Positions 30,806 to 40,319 are shown, counted from the stretch's first letter. The stretch: DNA of 64,000 nucleotides from Xiashengella succiniciproducens (GCF_023674465.1 NZ_CP098400.1:2074801-2138800), one strand, 5' to 3'. Notes: generated by a model not told the origin, from the letters alone. Program-made: numbers and translations.

Positions 30806-31993
30806 TTAGTCAACAATTTCAGTAATCTGACCAGCACCAACTGTACGACCACCTTCACGAATAGCGAAGCGAAGACCGATGTTGATAGCAACAGGATAGA
30901 TCAGGTTAACAGTGATAGATACGTTATCACCAGGCATAACCATTTCTACTCCTTCTGGCAGGCTGATTTCACCAGTTACGTCCAGAGTACGGATATAGAA
31001 CTGCGGACGATATTTGTTGTGGAAAGGAGTGTGACGACCACCTTCTTCTTTCTTCAACACATAGATCTCAGCTTTGAACTTAGTGTGAGGAGTGATTGAA
31101 CCTGGTTTGGCAAGAACCTGACCACGCTTAATTTCTTCCTTGTCAACACCACGAAGCAACAGACCTACGTTGTCACCAGCTTCACCCTGGTCAAGAATCT
31201 TACGGAACATTTCAACTCCTGTACATACAGTCTTCTTGCCATCAGCACCAAGACCAATGATTTCGATTTCTTCACCAGTTCTAATGATACCTGTTTCGAT
31301 ACGACCTGTAGCAACAGTACCACGACCAGTGATTGAGAATACATCTTCAACAGGCATCAGGAAAGGTTTATCCTTATCACGGGGTGGAAGTGGAATCCAC
31401 TCATCAACAGCAGCCATCAGTTCCATAATCTTATCTTCCCACTTTGGTTCGCCATTCAATGCACCAAGAGCAGAACCCTTGATAACAGGAGTGTTGTCAC
31501 CGTCGAATTCATAGAAGCTCAATAGATCGCGAACTTCCATTTCTACAAGTTCCAAAAGCTCTTCATCGTCTACCATATCAACCTTGTTCATGAAAACAAC
31601 GATACGTGGAACGTTTACCTGACGAGCCAAAAGAATGTGCTCACGAGTTTGAGGCATAGGACCATCAGTAGAAGCTACTACAAGAATTGCACCGTCCATC
31701 TGAGCAGCACCAGTTACCATGTTCTTAACGTAGTCAGCGTGACCTGGACAGTCTACGTGAGCATAGTGACGGTTTTCAGTTTGATACTCTACGTGAGATG
31801 TGTTAATAGTGATACCACGCTCTTTTTCTTCTGGAGCGTTATCGATAGCATCGAAGCTCTTAACTTCGGACAGACCCTTCTTAGCTAATACAGCTGTGAT
31901 AGCAGCAGTTAAAGTGGTTTTACCGTGGTCAACGTGACCAATGGTACCGATATTAACGTGAGGCTTTGTCCTTTGAAATGTTTCTTTAGCCAT
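30806..31993 (-). CDS. tuf: Elongation factor Tu
   Basis: A 395-residue GTPase that carries aminoacyl-tRNA to the ribosome. G1 is [10 protein letters not shown], the switch II region [27 protein letters not shown]4 NKVDMVD and G5 GSALG; domains II and III are complete, ending in [13 protein letters not shown]. It is embedded in tRNA genes (Thr upstream, Trp downstream), the classic tufB arrangement. No second tuf copy is in the window. Confidence 0.98.
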   Translation of the reverse strand: MAKETFQRTKPHVNIGTIGHVDHGKTTLTAAITAVLAKKGLSEVKSFDAIDNAPEEKERGITINTSHVEYQTENRHYAHVDCPGHADYVKNMVTGAAQMDGAILVVASTDGPMPQTREHILLARQVNVPRIVVFMNKVDMVDDEELLELVEMEVRDLLSFYEFDGDNTPVIKGSALGALNGEPKWEDKIMELMAAVDEWIPLPPRDKDKPFLMPVEDVFSITGRGTVATGRIETGIIRTGEEIEIIGLGADGKKTVCTGVEMFRKILDQGEAGDNVGLLLRGVDKEEIKRGQVLAKPGSITPHTKFKAEIYVLKKEEGGRHTPFHNKYRPQFYIRTLDVTGEISLPEGVEMVMPGDNVSITVNLIYPVAINIGLRFAIREGGRTVGAGQITEIVD

Positions 31994-32055
31994 AATTCGA
32001 AATTATTTTAGACAATTAGAACAATATTGAAACCAGTAAAACTTTAACTAACCAG

Positions 32056-32127
<72 letters not shown>

Positions 32128-32137
32128 TTTTTTAAAG

Positions 32138-32210
32138 AGCGGGAAACGGGACTCAAACCCGCGACCCTTAGCTTGGAAGGCTAATGCTCTATCAACTGAG
32201 CTATTCCCGC
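32138..32210 (-). tRNA. tRNA-Gly (anticodon TCC)
   Basis: A 73-nucleotide cloverleaf: perfect acceptor stem GCGGGAA/TTCCCGC, D arm GCTC-AGTTGATA-GAGC, anticodon stem TTAGC/GCTAA around CTTCCAA (TCC reads GGA and GGG), T arm GCGGG-TTTGAGT-CCCGT. CCA is not encoded. It is the first gene after the operon promoter. Confidence 0.95.
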
Positions 32211-32224
32211 AAATTTTCGCGCCC

Positions 32225-32258
32225 CAAAGTTAAAACTTTTAAACTGAAACCGCCCAAA
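32225..32258 (-). promoter_or_regulatory. Promoter of the tRNA-tuf-secE-nusG-rpl-rpo operon
   Basis: On the minus strand TTTG (32255-32258), a 22-base spacer and TAACTTTG (32225-32232) match the Bacteroidota -33/-7 consensus. The -7 box ends 14 bases before tRNA-Gly, so the primary transcript should begin only a few bases upstream of the mature tRNA 5' end. Confidence 0.6.
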
Positions 32259-32388
32259 AAAATCGCACTAAATTCGGGCAAATTCTGATTAAAAATTACA
32301 GGGTTTTGATTTTCAGGTGTAATCAGGAGAGAATCAGAAAGTTGAAAACATGATCAGAATTCCGTCCCATATAAGCTTTATTTCATTC

Positions 32389-32421
32389 AACAGGCTGATC
32401 ATCTATGATAACCAGCCTGTT
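32389..32421 (-). other. Long hairpin downstream of hpf
   Basis: AACAGGCTG (32389-32397) pairs with CAGCCTGTT (32413-32421), and inside it ATCAT pairs with ATGAT around a two-base loop, giving an almost continuous 14-bp stem. It lies 92 bases after the hpf stop. There is no clear T-run, so it may end the rpsU-xerC-hpf transcript only weakly or protect its 3' end. The rest of the 303-base gap 32211-32513 holds only the operon promoter and AT-rich sequence. Confidence 0.45.
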
Positions 32422-32513
32422 ATATTGTTATCGCTTATTGCTTACACACAAAAATTGGTGTGCAAATGTATAATAATTTTCAAACAACACAAAAATAATA
32501 TGTCAATTTTAGA

Positions 32514-32813
32514 TTATTTGGCCTTTATCTTATCCTTTGTTCTGATTAGCTGTTTGCGTAATGCCTCACATGCAAGATCCACAGACTCTTCAAAAGTCTT
32601 GCTTTGCTTCTTTGCAAAGAGAGTATTGCCAGGGATCTCTAAATTGATCTCGGCAACTTTGTTCTCGGTTGTTTCCGCCTTGTCCAGACGCAACACCACT
32701 GCAGCGCTAATAATTCCATCATAGAACAAATCAAGCTTGCTCACTTTTTTTTGAATGAATTGTTCCAGCTTATCAGTAGCGTCGAACCTCAGTGATTGAA
32801 TCGTAATGTTCAT
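32514..32813 (-). CDS. hpf: Ribosome hibernation promoting factor (HPF/RaiA family)
   Basis: A short 99-residue member of the family that binds the 30S subunit and inactivates ribosomes in stationary phase. It shows the beta-alpha-beta-beta-beta-alpha pattern (MNITIQSLRFDATDKLEQFIQKKVSKL...ISAAVVLRLDK...VAEINLEIPGNTLFAKKQSKTFEESVDLACEALRKQL) without the C-terminal dimerisation domain of long HPF. I use ATG at 32813 rather than the upstream frame start at 32867, because the family begins with MNI/MKI and GGAGGAG lies six bases before it. It follows xerC by 19 bases. Confidence 0.9.
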   Translation of the reverse strand: MNITIQSLRFDATDKLEQFIQKKVSKLDLFYDGIISAAVVLRLDKAETTENKVAEINLEIPGNTLFAKKQSKTFEESVDLACEALRKQLIRTKDKIKAK

Positions 32814-32832
32814 AAAACTCTCCTCCATCATT

Positions 32833-33717
32833 TTATGCTCTGGGATGAGCCTGTTTATAAATAGCATTCAGTTGTTCAAATGTGGTATGTGTATATACCT
32901 GAGTTGCATTCAGGTTGGCATGTCCCAGCAATTCTTTGATTGCATTAAGGTCTGCCCCCCTGTTAAGAAGTACCGAAGCATAAGTATGGCGTAGTACGTG
33001 AGGGCTCTTCTTGCTTAAGGTCGTCACCGTTGCAAGTGAAGAGTGCACTATCCTATATATAAGCTTTGGATATACCTTCTCACCTTTAGATGTCAAAAAC
33101 AGCCAGGGAGAGGCATTGGCACCAAAGGTCTCTGTTCTAATATCCAGATACTTTTTAAGTAGAGTATAACATTCACCAGGAAGCGGGATAATCCTTTCCC
33201 TGGATCTCTTTCCCTGTACTTTTACAAATCTGCTGTTCATATCCACATCAGAAAGCCGCAGTGAAATCATTTCAGCCAGCCGCATTCCTGTATCATAGAA
33301 CAGTTCAATAATAAGTTTGTTTCTTATTCCTTCGTATCCTTCACCAAAATTATTATTGTCCAAAAGCTGGGTCATTGCCTGTTCCTGAACAAACTGTGGT
33401 AAACGACGAGGTATCTTTGGAAGATTGATTATAGTAGCCGGGTTGTGATCTATCTCACCCAGTACCTGAAGATGCTTATATAAAGTACGTAGTGCTGATA
33501 TTCTTCTGTGTATGGTCCTTGGACTCATACCCGATTCACTCATCGAAATGATCCAACCACGAATATCCCTGGTACTTACAGAAAGGAGGGCTGAAGTATC
33601 GCTACTGCCCAAAAAATCCAGAAAAGCCCTGACGTCGTTCTCATATGCAGCTAAAGTATGTTCAGAACAACGTTTCTCCGACCTCAGGTATCTGGAAAAA
33701 CTCTTTATATGGTCCAT
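32833..33717 (-). CDS. Tyrosine recombinase, XerC/XerD-like
   Basis: A 294-residue site-specific recombinase with an N-terminal SAM-like core-binding domain (about 1-90) and a catalytic domain carrying the full set: Arg146 (DTGMRLAEM), Lys170, His240 and Arg243 (SPHVLRHTYASVL), His266 (LLGHANLN) and the nucleophile Tyr275 (VYTH). Its size and housekeeping neighbours (rpsU before, hpf after) suggest the chromosome-dimer resolvase rather than a mobile-element integrase. I cannot tell XerC from XerD by eye. No att-like repeats were seen nearby. Confidence 0.85.
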   Translation of the reverse strand: MDHIKSFSRYLRSEKRCSEHTLAAYENDVRAFLDFLGSSDTSALLSVSTRDIRGWIISMSESGMSPRTIHRRISALRTLYKHLQVLGEIDHNPATIINLPKIPRRLPQFVQEQAMTQLLDNNNFGEGYEGIRNKLIIELFYDTGMRLAEMISLRLSDVDMNSRFVKVQGKRSRERIIPLPGECYTLLKKYLDIRTETFGANASPWLFLTSKGEKVYPKLIYRIVHSSLATVTTLSKKSPHVLRHTYASVLLNRGADLNAIKELLGHANLNATQVYTHTTFEQLNAIYKQAHPRA

Positions 33718-33801
33718 GAAAAAAATATCTTACCTCTTTCCCTAAATATACGAAATAATAGAGAAAAAGGTAAGATACTTAATGATAAATTTCCTGAAAA
33801 A

Positions 33802-33996
33802 TTAAGCCTCTTCTTCGCGTTGCAGCGTCTGAATATAAATAGCTTTTTTCTTCTGCTCCCTCTTGATAACAGATGGCTTTTCAAATGCCTGACGGCTACG
33901 AAGTTCCCTCATTACACCTGTCTTCTCGAATTTTCTTTTGAACTTCTTCAAAGCTCTTTCAATGTTTTCACCTTCTTTGATCGGTACAATTATCAT
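33802..33996 (-). CDS. rpsU: Ribosomal protein S21
   Basis: A 64-residue, very basic small-subunit protein with the S21 pattern IIVPIKEGENIERALKKFKRKFEKTGVMRELRSRQAFEKPSV. In Bacteroidota, S21 sits near the anti-Shine-Dalgarno region of 16S rRNA. It leads a three-gene cluster with xerC (84 bases on) and hpf, from a promoter visible at 34025-34057. Confidence 0.96.
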   Translation of the reverse strand: MIIVPIKEGENIERALKKFKRKFEKTGVMRELRSRQAFEKPSVIKREQKKKAIYIQTLQREEEA

Positions 33997-34024
33997 AATT
34001 ACGTGATTATTAAATTTCTATATG

Positions 34025-34057
34025 CAAATATACTATTAATTCGATACTTACCTCAAA
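34025..34057 (-). promoter_or_regulatory. Promoter of rpsU-xerC-hpf
   Basis: On the minus strand TTTG (34054-34057), a 21-base spacer and TATATTTG (34025-34032) match both promoter elements exactly, 28 bases upstream of the rpsU start. Confidence 0.6.
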
Positions 34058-34149
34058 AATTCAGGTTGCAAATAAAGTGAAGTTTCATGAAAGTAGCAAA
34101 TATTCATCCCCAGTATTTGGTCATTTTTTTTATTTCAGACTCAGGATCT

Positions 34150-35202
34150 TCACTCTGTACAAAGGTAGTACTTTAATAACTCCCACTTGGCACTGTCAAT
34201 ATTTTCGAGGGAGTCGAGCTGTGCAATATTAATAATATGCTTTAGTGCCTTCCTCCGCTCAACAATTTCAGAAGCAATGAAAAAATCAATATATGGATGG
34301 CGCCTCAAACCGGCTACTGTAGCCTTGTTGACATTAATCCTACGGGGTACTACCGTATCCAATACCAGATATTGTTTTATTCTATTGAAATTATCCTCTG
34401 AAATCCCATAGACCTCTGCAATCTGATTGACCGACACAAAGCCTCCGAGCAGGTTGCGATATGCAACTATCCTCCGACTATAGGTCTCCCCTATTCCCGG
34501 TAGTTCCATCCACTGTGTCTCATCAGCACTGTTAATACAAATCAATGGTGGATTATCAATATCATCTCTGCTGTATCTCTGGCGAGCACTCAATCTGATA
34601 AAATCAAGGCTGTCATAAGTCCAGCAGGCCAAACGAGTATCCGCGTACCATCCCGGAAACCATAATTCCTCACGCATTGTCATTAGTTCGGCTATCATGC
34701 AACTATCCCACCCCAATGTAATCAACTGATCCGAATCCACTTTATTGAGATCAAAACAATGTGGTTTTGGTGGCTGTGGCTTTGACTCCGGTTTCAGATC
34801 CATCTTGATATAGGGCAGTAACAATTGCAGAAGGGAGTCATTCACACCATAGATCTTACCTACATCTTGAGGTGAACGGAAATGTCCACCTGCTTTCAGA
34901 TACGCAGACCAGTTGTGTGAAATTCTGGCAGGAATACCAAAGGCAACAAGCTGATCATAGCTAATATCATTGGGATCAAATACAGAAAGATTCATACCGG
35001 CAGCTTTGGCAGAAGCTGCCGGAATCTCACCGCTTTCCGGTTTAAGAAGGACTATATCATCCTGACCAAAACTCTCGTCCCTCCCTACAGGATCAAAATA
35101 GCTCAGGCCAAAACGTAGCAATATCAACATCAGGAGCAAAAGCAGGAGGACTATCAGGCCTCTCTGTTCACCCCGGGAGAGGGTCAAAAGGTCCTTCCAC
35201 AT
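34150..35202 (-). CDS. Helix-hairpin-helix membrane-anchored protein (ComEA-like)
   Basis: A 350-residue protein with one N-terminal membrane anchor (GLIVLLLLLLMLILLRFGLSYF, about residues 15-36) and four helix-hairpin-helix units of the ComEA type: FDPNDISYDQLVAFG, FDLNKVDSDQLITLG, INSADETQWMELPGIGETYSRRIVAYR and INVNKATVAGLRRHP. Such repeats bind DNA backbone, and ComEA itself carries DNA at the cell surface, so a role in DNA uptake or envelope DNA binding is possible but unproven. ATG at 35202 is preferred to the TTG six codons earlier. It starts 50 bases after the transporter gene on the same strand. Confidence 0.75.
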   Translation of the reverse strand: MWKDLLTLSRGEQRGLIVLLLLLLMLILLRFGLSYFDPVGRDESFGQDDIVLLKPESGEIPAASAKAAGMNLSVFDPNDISYDQLVAFGIPARISHNWSAYLKAGGHFRSPQDVGKIYGVNDSLLQLLLPYIKMDLKPESKPQPPKPHCFDLNKVDSDQLITLGWDSCMIAELMTMREELWFPGWYADTRLACWTYDSLDFIRLSARQRYSRDDIDNPPLICINSADETQWMELPGIGETYSRRIVAYRNLLGGFVSVNQIAEVYGISEDNFNRIKQYLVLDTVVPRRINVNKATVAGLRRHPYIDFFIASEIVERRKALKHIINIAQLDSLENIDSAKWELLKYYLCTE

Positions 35203-35252
35203 CTTGACTTTTTGAAACAAAATATCAACTACGTCTCAAAAAGTCAAGCCTG

Positions 35253-36578
35253 CTAAAATTTAAGAAGTCCGATACTATTCAGGAATACTATTGCTATTGC
35301 AAGGGGAGCAAGGAATCTGATTACAGGGATAAAAATTCTGAAATAAAAAGCAGGTCTTCCATCTTCTTCCAGTTCGTTACGCACAACAGTCTTACCCAGA
35401 ACCCATCCAACAAAGATTACCGTGAGTAGTCCTCCCATTGGCAATAATATATTCGAAGATGTTGAATCAAAGAAACCAAAAATGCTACTATTGATTGCAC
35501 ATAGAACTCCAAGGGCGGATATTGAACCAGCTGCAACCCAGGTTGCAACGGTACGCTTCATCTTCAGTTCTTCAACAAAGTAGAGAACGACTACCTCTAG
35601 CAATGAAATTGTAGATGTCAGGGCTGTAATTGCAAGCAGGACGAAAAATATCACTGCAAAGAAATACCCACCAACCATCTGGTTGAATATTCCGGGGAAG
35701 ATTACAAAGACCAGACCGGGACCTTCACTGGGCTCAATCCCGAAGGCAAACACAGCAGGGAAAATAGCCAACCCTACCAAAACTGCAAAGAATGTGTCTG
35801 CAAGTGATGTATATATAGCAGATTGACCAAGCGATTCATTTTTATTAATATAAGATCCGTAGGTGGCCATGGCACCCATACCAAGACTAAGGGAGAAAAA
35901 AGCCTGGCCTAGCGCATTAAGTATGGTACTTCCCTCTACTTTGCTAAAATCAGGCTGAAATAAAAACTTGAGTCCTTTTGAAGCACCTTCAAGTGAAAGT
36001 GACTTACCAATAAGCACCAGAACAATAACAAAGAGCAAAGGCATCATCATTTTACAAGCCTTCTCTATACCGTTTTGAACTCCAGCCTTGACGATAAAAG
36101 CAGTAATCGCCATAAAAGCAAGCATAAAGAATATAGGACGCCAGGACTGACCAGTTGCTGTATCATAGAAAACCTTGATTTCTTCTGATGATTTGTCAGC
36201 AAAGTAGTTGCCTGCTGCAGCAACTATATATTCAAGGGTCCAGCCAGAAACCACTGAGTAAAATGCAAGTATCATAAAAGCTGCTGCAACCCCCATTATT
36301 CCAATAATAGGCCAACCCGAACCGGGAGCGAGTTTCCTAAATGCCCCGAAAAAATTGGCCTGTGATTTCCGTCCAATAATAAACTCGGACAGCATCACTG
36401 GAACCCCAAGAGCTAACACAAAAAACAGATATATAAATAAGAAAGCCGCACCCCCGTTCTCTCCTGTCAAATATGGGAAACGCCATATATTTCCCAAACC
36501 AATTGCTGAACCTGCAGCTGCAGCGACTATACCAAACTTACTTGAAAAAACGTCGCGTTTATGTTCTTTGTGACTCAT
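35253..36578 (-). CDS. Sodium-dependent transporter, NSS/SNF family
   Basis: A 441-residue inner-membrane symporter with about eleven or twelve hydrophobic helices. The NSS signature is in helix 1 (AAAAGSAIGLGNIWRFPYLTGENGGAAFLFIY), where sodium and substrate bind. SLGMGAMATYGSY in helix 6 and the later helices are intact. Family members move amino acids with sodium; the substrate cannot be read from the sequence. ATG at 36578 is chosen over a TTG four codons earlier. It is followed by the HhH gene. Confidence 0.88.
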   Translation of the reverse strand: MSHKEHKRDVFSSKFGIVAAAAGSAIGLGNIWRFPYLTGENGGAAFLFIYLFFVLALGVPVMLSEFIIGRKSQANFFGAFRKLAPGSGWPIIGIMGVAAAFMILAFYSVVSGWTLEYIVAAAGNYFADKSSEEIKVFYDTATGQSWRPIFFMLAFMAITAFIVKAGVQNGIEKACKMMMPLLFVIVLVLIGKSLSLEGASKGLKFLFQPDFSKVEGSTILNALGQAFFSLSLGMGAMATYGSYINKNESLGQSAIYTSLADTFFAVLVGLAIFPAVFAFGIEPSEGPGLVFVIFPGIFNQMVGGYFFAVIFFVLLAITALTSTISLLEVVVLYFVEELKMKRTVATWVAAGSISALGVLCAINSSIFGFFDSTSSNILLPMGGLLTVIFVGWVLGKTVVRNELEEDGRPAFYFRIFIPVIRFLAPLAIAIVFLNSIGLLKF

Positions 36579-36743
36579 TCCCGTATACAATTATTTTGTA
36601 AAGTATTTTGATACTTAAATAGAGGTACGAAAATATAATTTTCATTAATATTCTGAAAGCACAAAGCCCGAAATTGTGATTTTTCCTTATGTTTACCCGC
36701 ACAAAAATAAATAGTTTGTAAGCTTCAATCACTTATCAGGAAA

Positions 36744-36774
36744 TTGCTAAAGTGATATGATTTCCTTATTTTTG
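36744..36774 (+). promoter_or_regulatory. Promoter of fba
   Basis: TTG at 36744-36746, a 20-base spacer and TATTTTTG at 36767-36774 match the Bacteroidota promoter consensus, 65 bases before the fba ATG. Confidence 0.55.
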
Positions 36775-36839
36775 TGGCTTGATTAAGAGAATCAAACTTG
36801 ATTAACAGGATTTACAACAATCATTAAACTATAAACAAA

Positions 36840-37835
36840 ATGGCAATACATTACAAAGAGCTGGGTCTATCAAACACTAAAGAGTTGTTTGCCAAGGCCA
36901 TTGCCGGCGGTTATGCCATACCGGCATACAACTTCAATAATCTGGAACAGCTACAGGCTATTCTTCAGGCATGTGTTGAAACCAAGTCACCTGTCATCCT
37001 GCAAGTATCTTCCGGAGCTCGTAAATATGCCAATGCTACTCTTTTAAGGAACATGGCAAAAGGTGCAACTGAGTATGTGAAAGAACTGGGCTATGCAATA
37101 CCTATCGTTCTTCACCTTGACCACGGTGATTCATTCGAGCTTTGCAAGGATTGTATCGACAACGGTTTCTCATCAGTGATGATTGACGGTTCTCACCTTC
37201 CTTATGAAGAAAATGTTGCTCTTACAAAGAAAGTTGTGGAATATGCACACAAATTCGATGTAAGTGTTGAAGGCGAACTTGGAGTACTGGCTGGTGTTGA
37301 AGATGATGTTGTTGCAGAACACTCAAGCTATACTCGTCCTGAAGAAGTAGAAGACTTTGTAAAGCGTACAGGTGTTGATTCACTTGCTATCTCTATTGGT
37401 ACTTCTCACGGTGCACACAAATTCAAACCCGAACAATGCACCAGGAACGCTGAAGGTGTATTGGTTCCCCCACCATTAAAGTTTGATATCCTTGAAGAAA
37501 TCGAAAAGCGCATACCCGGATTCCCGATCGTATTGCACGGTTCTTCTTCTGTTCCGATGGAACACGTAAATACTATCAACCAATATGGTGGTAAGATTGA
37601 CGCTGCTATCGGTATTCCGGAAGATCAGCTTCGTAAGGCTGCCAAGTCAGCAGTTTGCAAGATCAACATTGACTCAGACGGTCGCCTTGCCATGACTGCT
37701 GCAGTTCGCAAGGTTCTTGCTGAAAAGCCAGGTGAATTCGACCCACGTAAATACCTCGGTCCTGCAAGAGATGTACTGAAAGAACTGTACATGCACAAGA
37801 ATATCAACGTTCTTGGTTCAGCTGGTAAGGCTTAA
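36840..37835 (+). CDS. fba: Class II fructose-bisphosphate aldolase
   Basis: A 331-residue zinc-dependent aldolase of glycolysis and gluconeogenesis, interconverting fructose-1,6-bisphosphate with dihydroxyacetone phosphate and glyceraldehyde-3-phosphate. Metal and substrate marks are HLDHGDSFE, VEGELGVLAGVEDD, SLAISIGTSHGAHKF and PIVLHGSSSVP, with INIDSDGRLA in the C-terminal half. It is a single-gene unit between a promoter at 36744 and a strong terminator at 37861. Codon use looks biased as for a highly expressed gene. Confidence 0.95.
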   Translation: MAIHYKELGLSNTKELFAKAIAGGYAIPAYNFNNLEQLQAILQACVETKSPVILQVSSGARKYANATLLRNMAKGATEYVKELGYAIPIVLHLDHGDSFELCKDCIDNGFSSVMIDGSHLPYEENVALTKKVVEYAHKFDVSVEGELGVLAGVEDDVVAEHSSYTRPEEVEDFVKRTGVDSLAISIGTSHGAHKFKPEQCTRNAEGVLVPPPLKFDILEEIEKRIPGFPIVLHGSSSVPMEHVNTINQYGGKIDAAIGIPEDQLRKAAKSAVCKINIDSDGRLAMTAAVRKVLAEKPGEFDPRKYLGPARDVLKELYMHKNINVLGSAGKA

Positions 37836-37860
37836 TCCAGAATAAAGATCTAGTAACACA

Positions 37861-37891
37861 AGAGGCTGCCCCGAGGGCAGCCTCTCTTTTT
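37861..37891 (+). terminator. Terminator of fba
   Basis: AGAGGCTGCCC (37861-37871) and GGGCAGCCTCT (37875-37885) form a GC-rich 11-bp stem with a three-base loop, followed by CTTTTTT, 25 bases after the fba stop. Confidence 0.9.
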
Positions 37892-37985
37892 TGTCATTTA
37901 TTGATATCCAATACTGTATAAACACTATCAGAATCTGGCACAAACCCACAGCTAAGCCCAGGATACTTGTAATACCAAGAATTCT

Positions 37986-40319
37986 TTAGAAAGGATAACC
38001 GATAGCAAAGTTGAATGCTACATCGCTCCACTTGTACGAGCGGCTGAAGGGGATCCAATTATGTTCTGCTGTCACTGCAGGGTCATGGATTTTGAATCCG
38101 GTATCCAGACGGAATATAAAATAGCTGAAATCGAAGCGGGTACCAAAGCCTGCTCCCACCGCCAGTTGCTTGTAAAACTTATTCCACTCAAAGAGTCCTC
38201 CTTCGGGACTACTGTCACTCTTTATACCCCAAATATTACCTGCATCTACAAATAGTGCACCTTCAATCAACCAGAATAGAGGGAAGCGATACTCAAGGTT
38301 TGCTTCCAGTTTGATGTCTGCAGTCTGATTGTAAAATCTGGTAGTCTCATCAGAAAAGGTACCGGGTCCAACGGCTCTAACGGGCCAGGCTCTGATACTA
38401 TTGGCACCTCCCGAGAAGTAACGCTTTTCAAAGGGAAGCACATTCAGATTACCATATGGCAATCCCACACCTGCAAAAAGCCGGTATGTAAGGGATGTAT
38501 TACGATTAAATGCGTTATGGAAACGTATATCAAAGTCAGTTTTGAAATATTGTGCGTACCTTATGCCAAGGAAAGTGTTATAATCTTCCTCCCCTCCTGA
38601 ACCCCAGACTGGAGCCATCAGATCCAGAATATTACCGGCCGACTCTGCTGTATACCTGAAATACCAGAAATCCCGGTTACGCTGTGTCAGCTGTTGCTGA
38701 TTGTATGTATAATTATAGTTGATATTGGCAATAAGGTGGTTCTCGTAACTGTTTCGCAGGAAGGGGTTTTCCTCGATATACTCCAGAAAGCTCTGAGATA
38801 TCGCAGGTATATCCACCAGATTGAAGTCGATAGGGAATAGTGAGTGGGTACTGAATCTTGAAGATCTCCAGTTGTAACCGAGTCTCGCATTGAATATCGT
38901 ACGTGTATAGTCTGGTCTGCGCTGGTGATTATATGCCAGGGCTATTGTTGTTTTGGGGTTATACCTTTGTCTGAAACCCTCTATTCTGAAAGGCATAAAG
39001 AACTTGGGAAAGACAACAGAGACATCGGAACCAAATTCGATAGTCTTGAAGCTTTCACCGCTACCTCCACGTAACACGACCTGGTTTTCGCGAGCCAGCC
39101 TTGTACTGAAGGTAAAGAGTTCTGCACCGTTGAAAAGGTTCTTGTGCTGATATTTCAAACTACCGGCAGCACCCAGATTACCTGAGGAGTTTGTGCCTTC
39201 TACCTCAACAGCATAAGATTGATACTTACCCGGAATAAGATGAATTACACAGTCAAGCAGGTAGTTGCCATCCTTGTCTCTCTCACCAGGTCTTTCATAA
39301 AAGCGTATACTTATATATTTAAAGATCTGAAGGCCACTCAAAAGAGACTGAGTTCTTTCAACCAAACTGGATCTGTATATATCACCGGGAACAATGTAGT
39401 TACTGTTGGTCAGCACGTTGGGATTGAAATCCAGTTTACCTTCATAGATAATGTGAACTCCGTCATATACCAGGGTGTCGGCTGCAGGAATCCCTACATT
39501 ATCCTCAAATGACAATTCCTGTGGGTCAATGTCAACATGGAAATACAGGCTATTGATGATATACCTTGCATGGTTACCTTCTGCAGTCCTGCCTGCTGCA
39601 TTGGCAGCCGGCTTCATAACCACTAGAGTGTCATTAATCCTGTAGTTGCCTACAGTGCTGTCGGCAATGAAATAGATATATTCCTTTGCAAAGTTGTAGT
39701 AACCATTATTTCGCAGTGTCTCAGTAATTCTCTCCCTCTCCCTTTCGTGCATCTGGGAGGTAAAGCCCCTGCCCCTTCTCATTGAACGGTTAATAGTATC
39801 ATTCAGAACAAGACTCTCCAAGCTCTTATCTTCAATTTTGTAGTATAGTTCGTTGAGTCTGTATCGTACACCTGAGTTAATATAATACGAGACTTTGGCC
39901 TTCTTGTCAGATGGAAATGACAGCTGGTAGTCGACATCCGAGAGATAATAGCCCCTATTGTTAAGGAAGAGTTTGATCTGTTCGGCAGATCTGTCAACCA
40001 GTGTTGAATCAAAAATTACCGGAGCCTCACCAATGTTCTTCAACCATCTGTTAATACCTTTGGAGTCATCGCGGCCCGATAGATTATATAATCCAAGGTG
40101 AAACTTCCAGAAACCGAGGGTTCGGAGATTTTCCTGTTGACGCAGATAAGGCTTCAGGTCGGAACGCTTTATATCACGTGCATCGCTGTATATCTGAACT
40201 CTGGATAAAAGACGCTCATTCTCGGCAACATATTTTGTGGTGCTGCACGATGCAAGCAACACAATTATAGTTACTGCCAGTCCCCCACTACGCATAAAAG
40301 CGGCCACTCTCCTGTTCAT
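37986..40319 (-). CDS. tamL: TamL-type outer membrane lipoprotein, BamA/TamA family
   Basis: A 777-residue Omp85-family protein with a lipoprotein signal (VTIIVLLASCSTTKY; lipidated Cys expected at the LLASC motif), which is the mark of the Bacteroidota TamL variant of TamA. POTRA-like repeats fill about residues 30-370. The C-terminal barrel includes the Omp85 segment FEKRYFSGGANSIRAWPVRAVGPGTF and ends in an aromatic residue (AIGYPF). The expected role is outer-membrane protein or lipid assembly together with an inner-membrane TamB, which is not in the window. It diverges from the RNA methyltransferase gene. Confidence 0.85.
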   Translation of the reverse strand: MNRRVAAFMRSGGLAVTIIVLLASCSTTKYVAENERLLSRVQIYSDARDIKRSDLKPYLRQQENLRTLGFWKFHLGLYNLSGRDDSKGINRWLKNIGEAPVIFDSTLVDRSAEQIKLFLNNRGYYLSDVDYQLSFPSDKKAKVSYYINSGVRYRLNELYYKIEDKSLESLVLNDTINRSMRRGRGFTSQMHERERERITETLRNNGYYNFAKEYIYFIADSTVGNYRINDTLVVMKPAANAAGRTAEGNHARYIINSLYFHVDIDPQELSFEDNVGIPAADTLVYDGVHIIYEGKLDFNPNVLTNSNYIVPGDIYRSSLVERTQSLLSGLQIFKYISIRFYERPGERDKDGNYLLDCVIHLIPGKYQSYAVEVEGTNSSGNLGAAGSLKYQHKNLFNGAELFTFSTRLARENQVVLRGGSGESFKTIEFGSDVSVVFPKFFMPFRIEGFRQRYNPKTTIALAYNHQRRPDYTRTIFNARLGYNWRSSRFSTHSLFPIDFNLVDIPAISQSFLEYIEENPFLRNSYENHLIANINYNYTYNQQQLTQRNRDFWYFRYTAESAGNILDLMAPVWGSGGEEDYNTFLGIRYAQYFKTDFDIRFHNAFNRNTSLTYRLFAGVGLPYGNLNVLPFEKRYFSGGANSIRAWPVRAVGPGTFSDETTRFYNQTADIKLEANLEYRFPLFWLIEGALFVDAGNIWGIKSDSSPEGGLFEWNKFYKQLAVGAGFGTRFDFSYFIFRLDTGFKIHDPAVTAEHNWIPFSRSYKWSDVAFNFAIGYPF

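Noticed and set aside
32833-33717. Tyrosine recombinase as a sign of a mobile element or integron
   Set aside because: It sits in a housekeeping operon with rpsU and hpf, no att-like repeats or cargo genes are nearby, and its size fits XerC/XerD.
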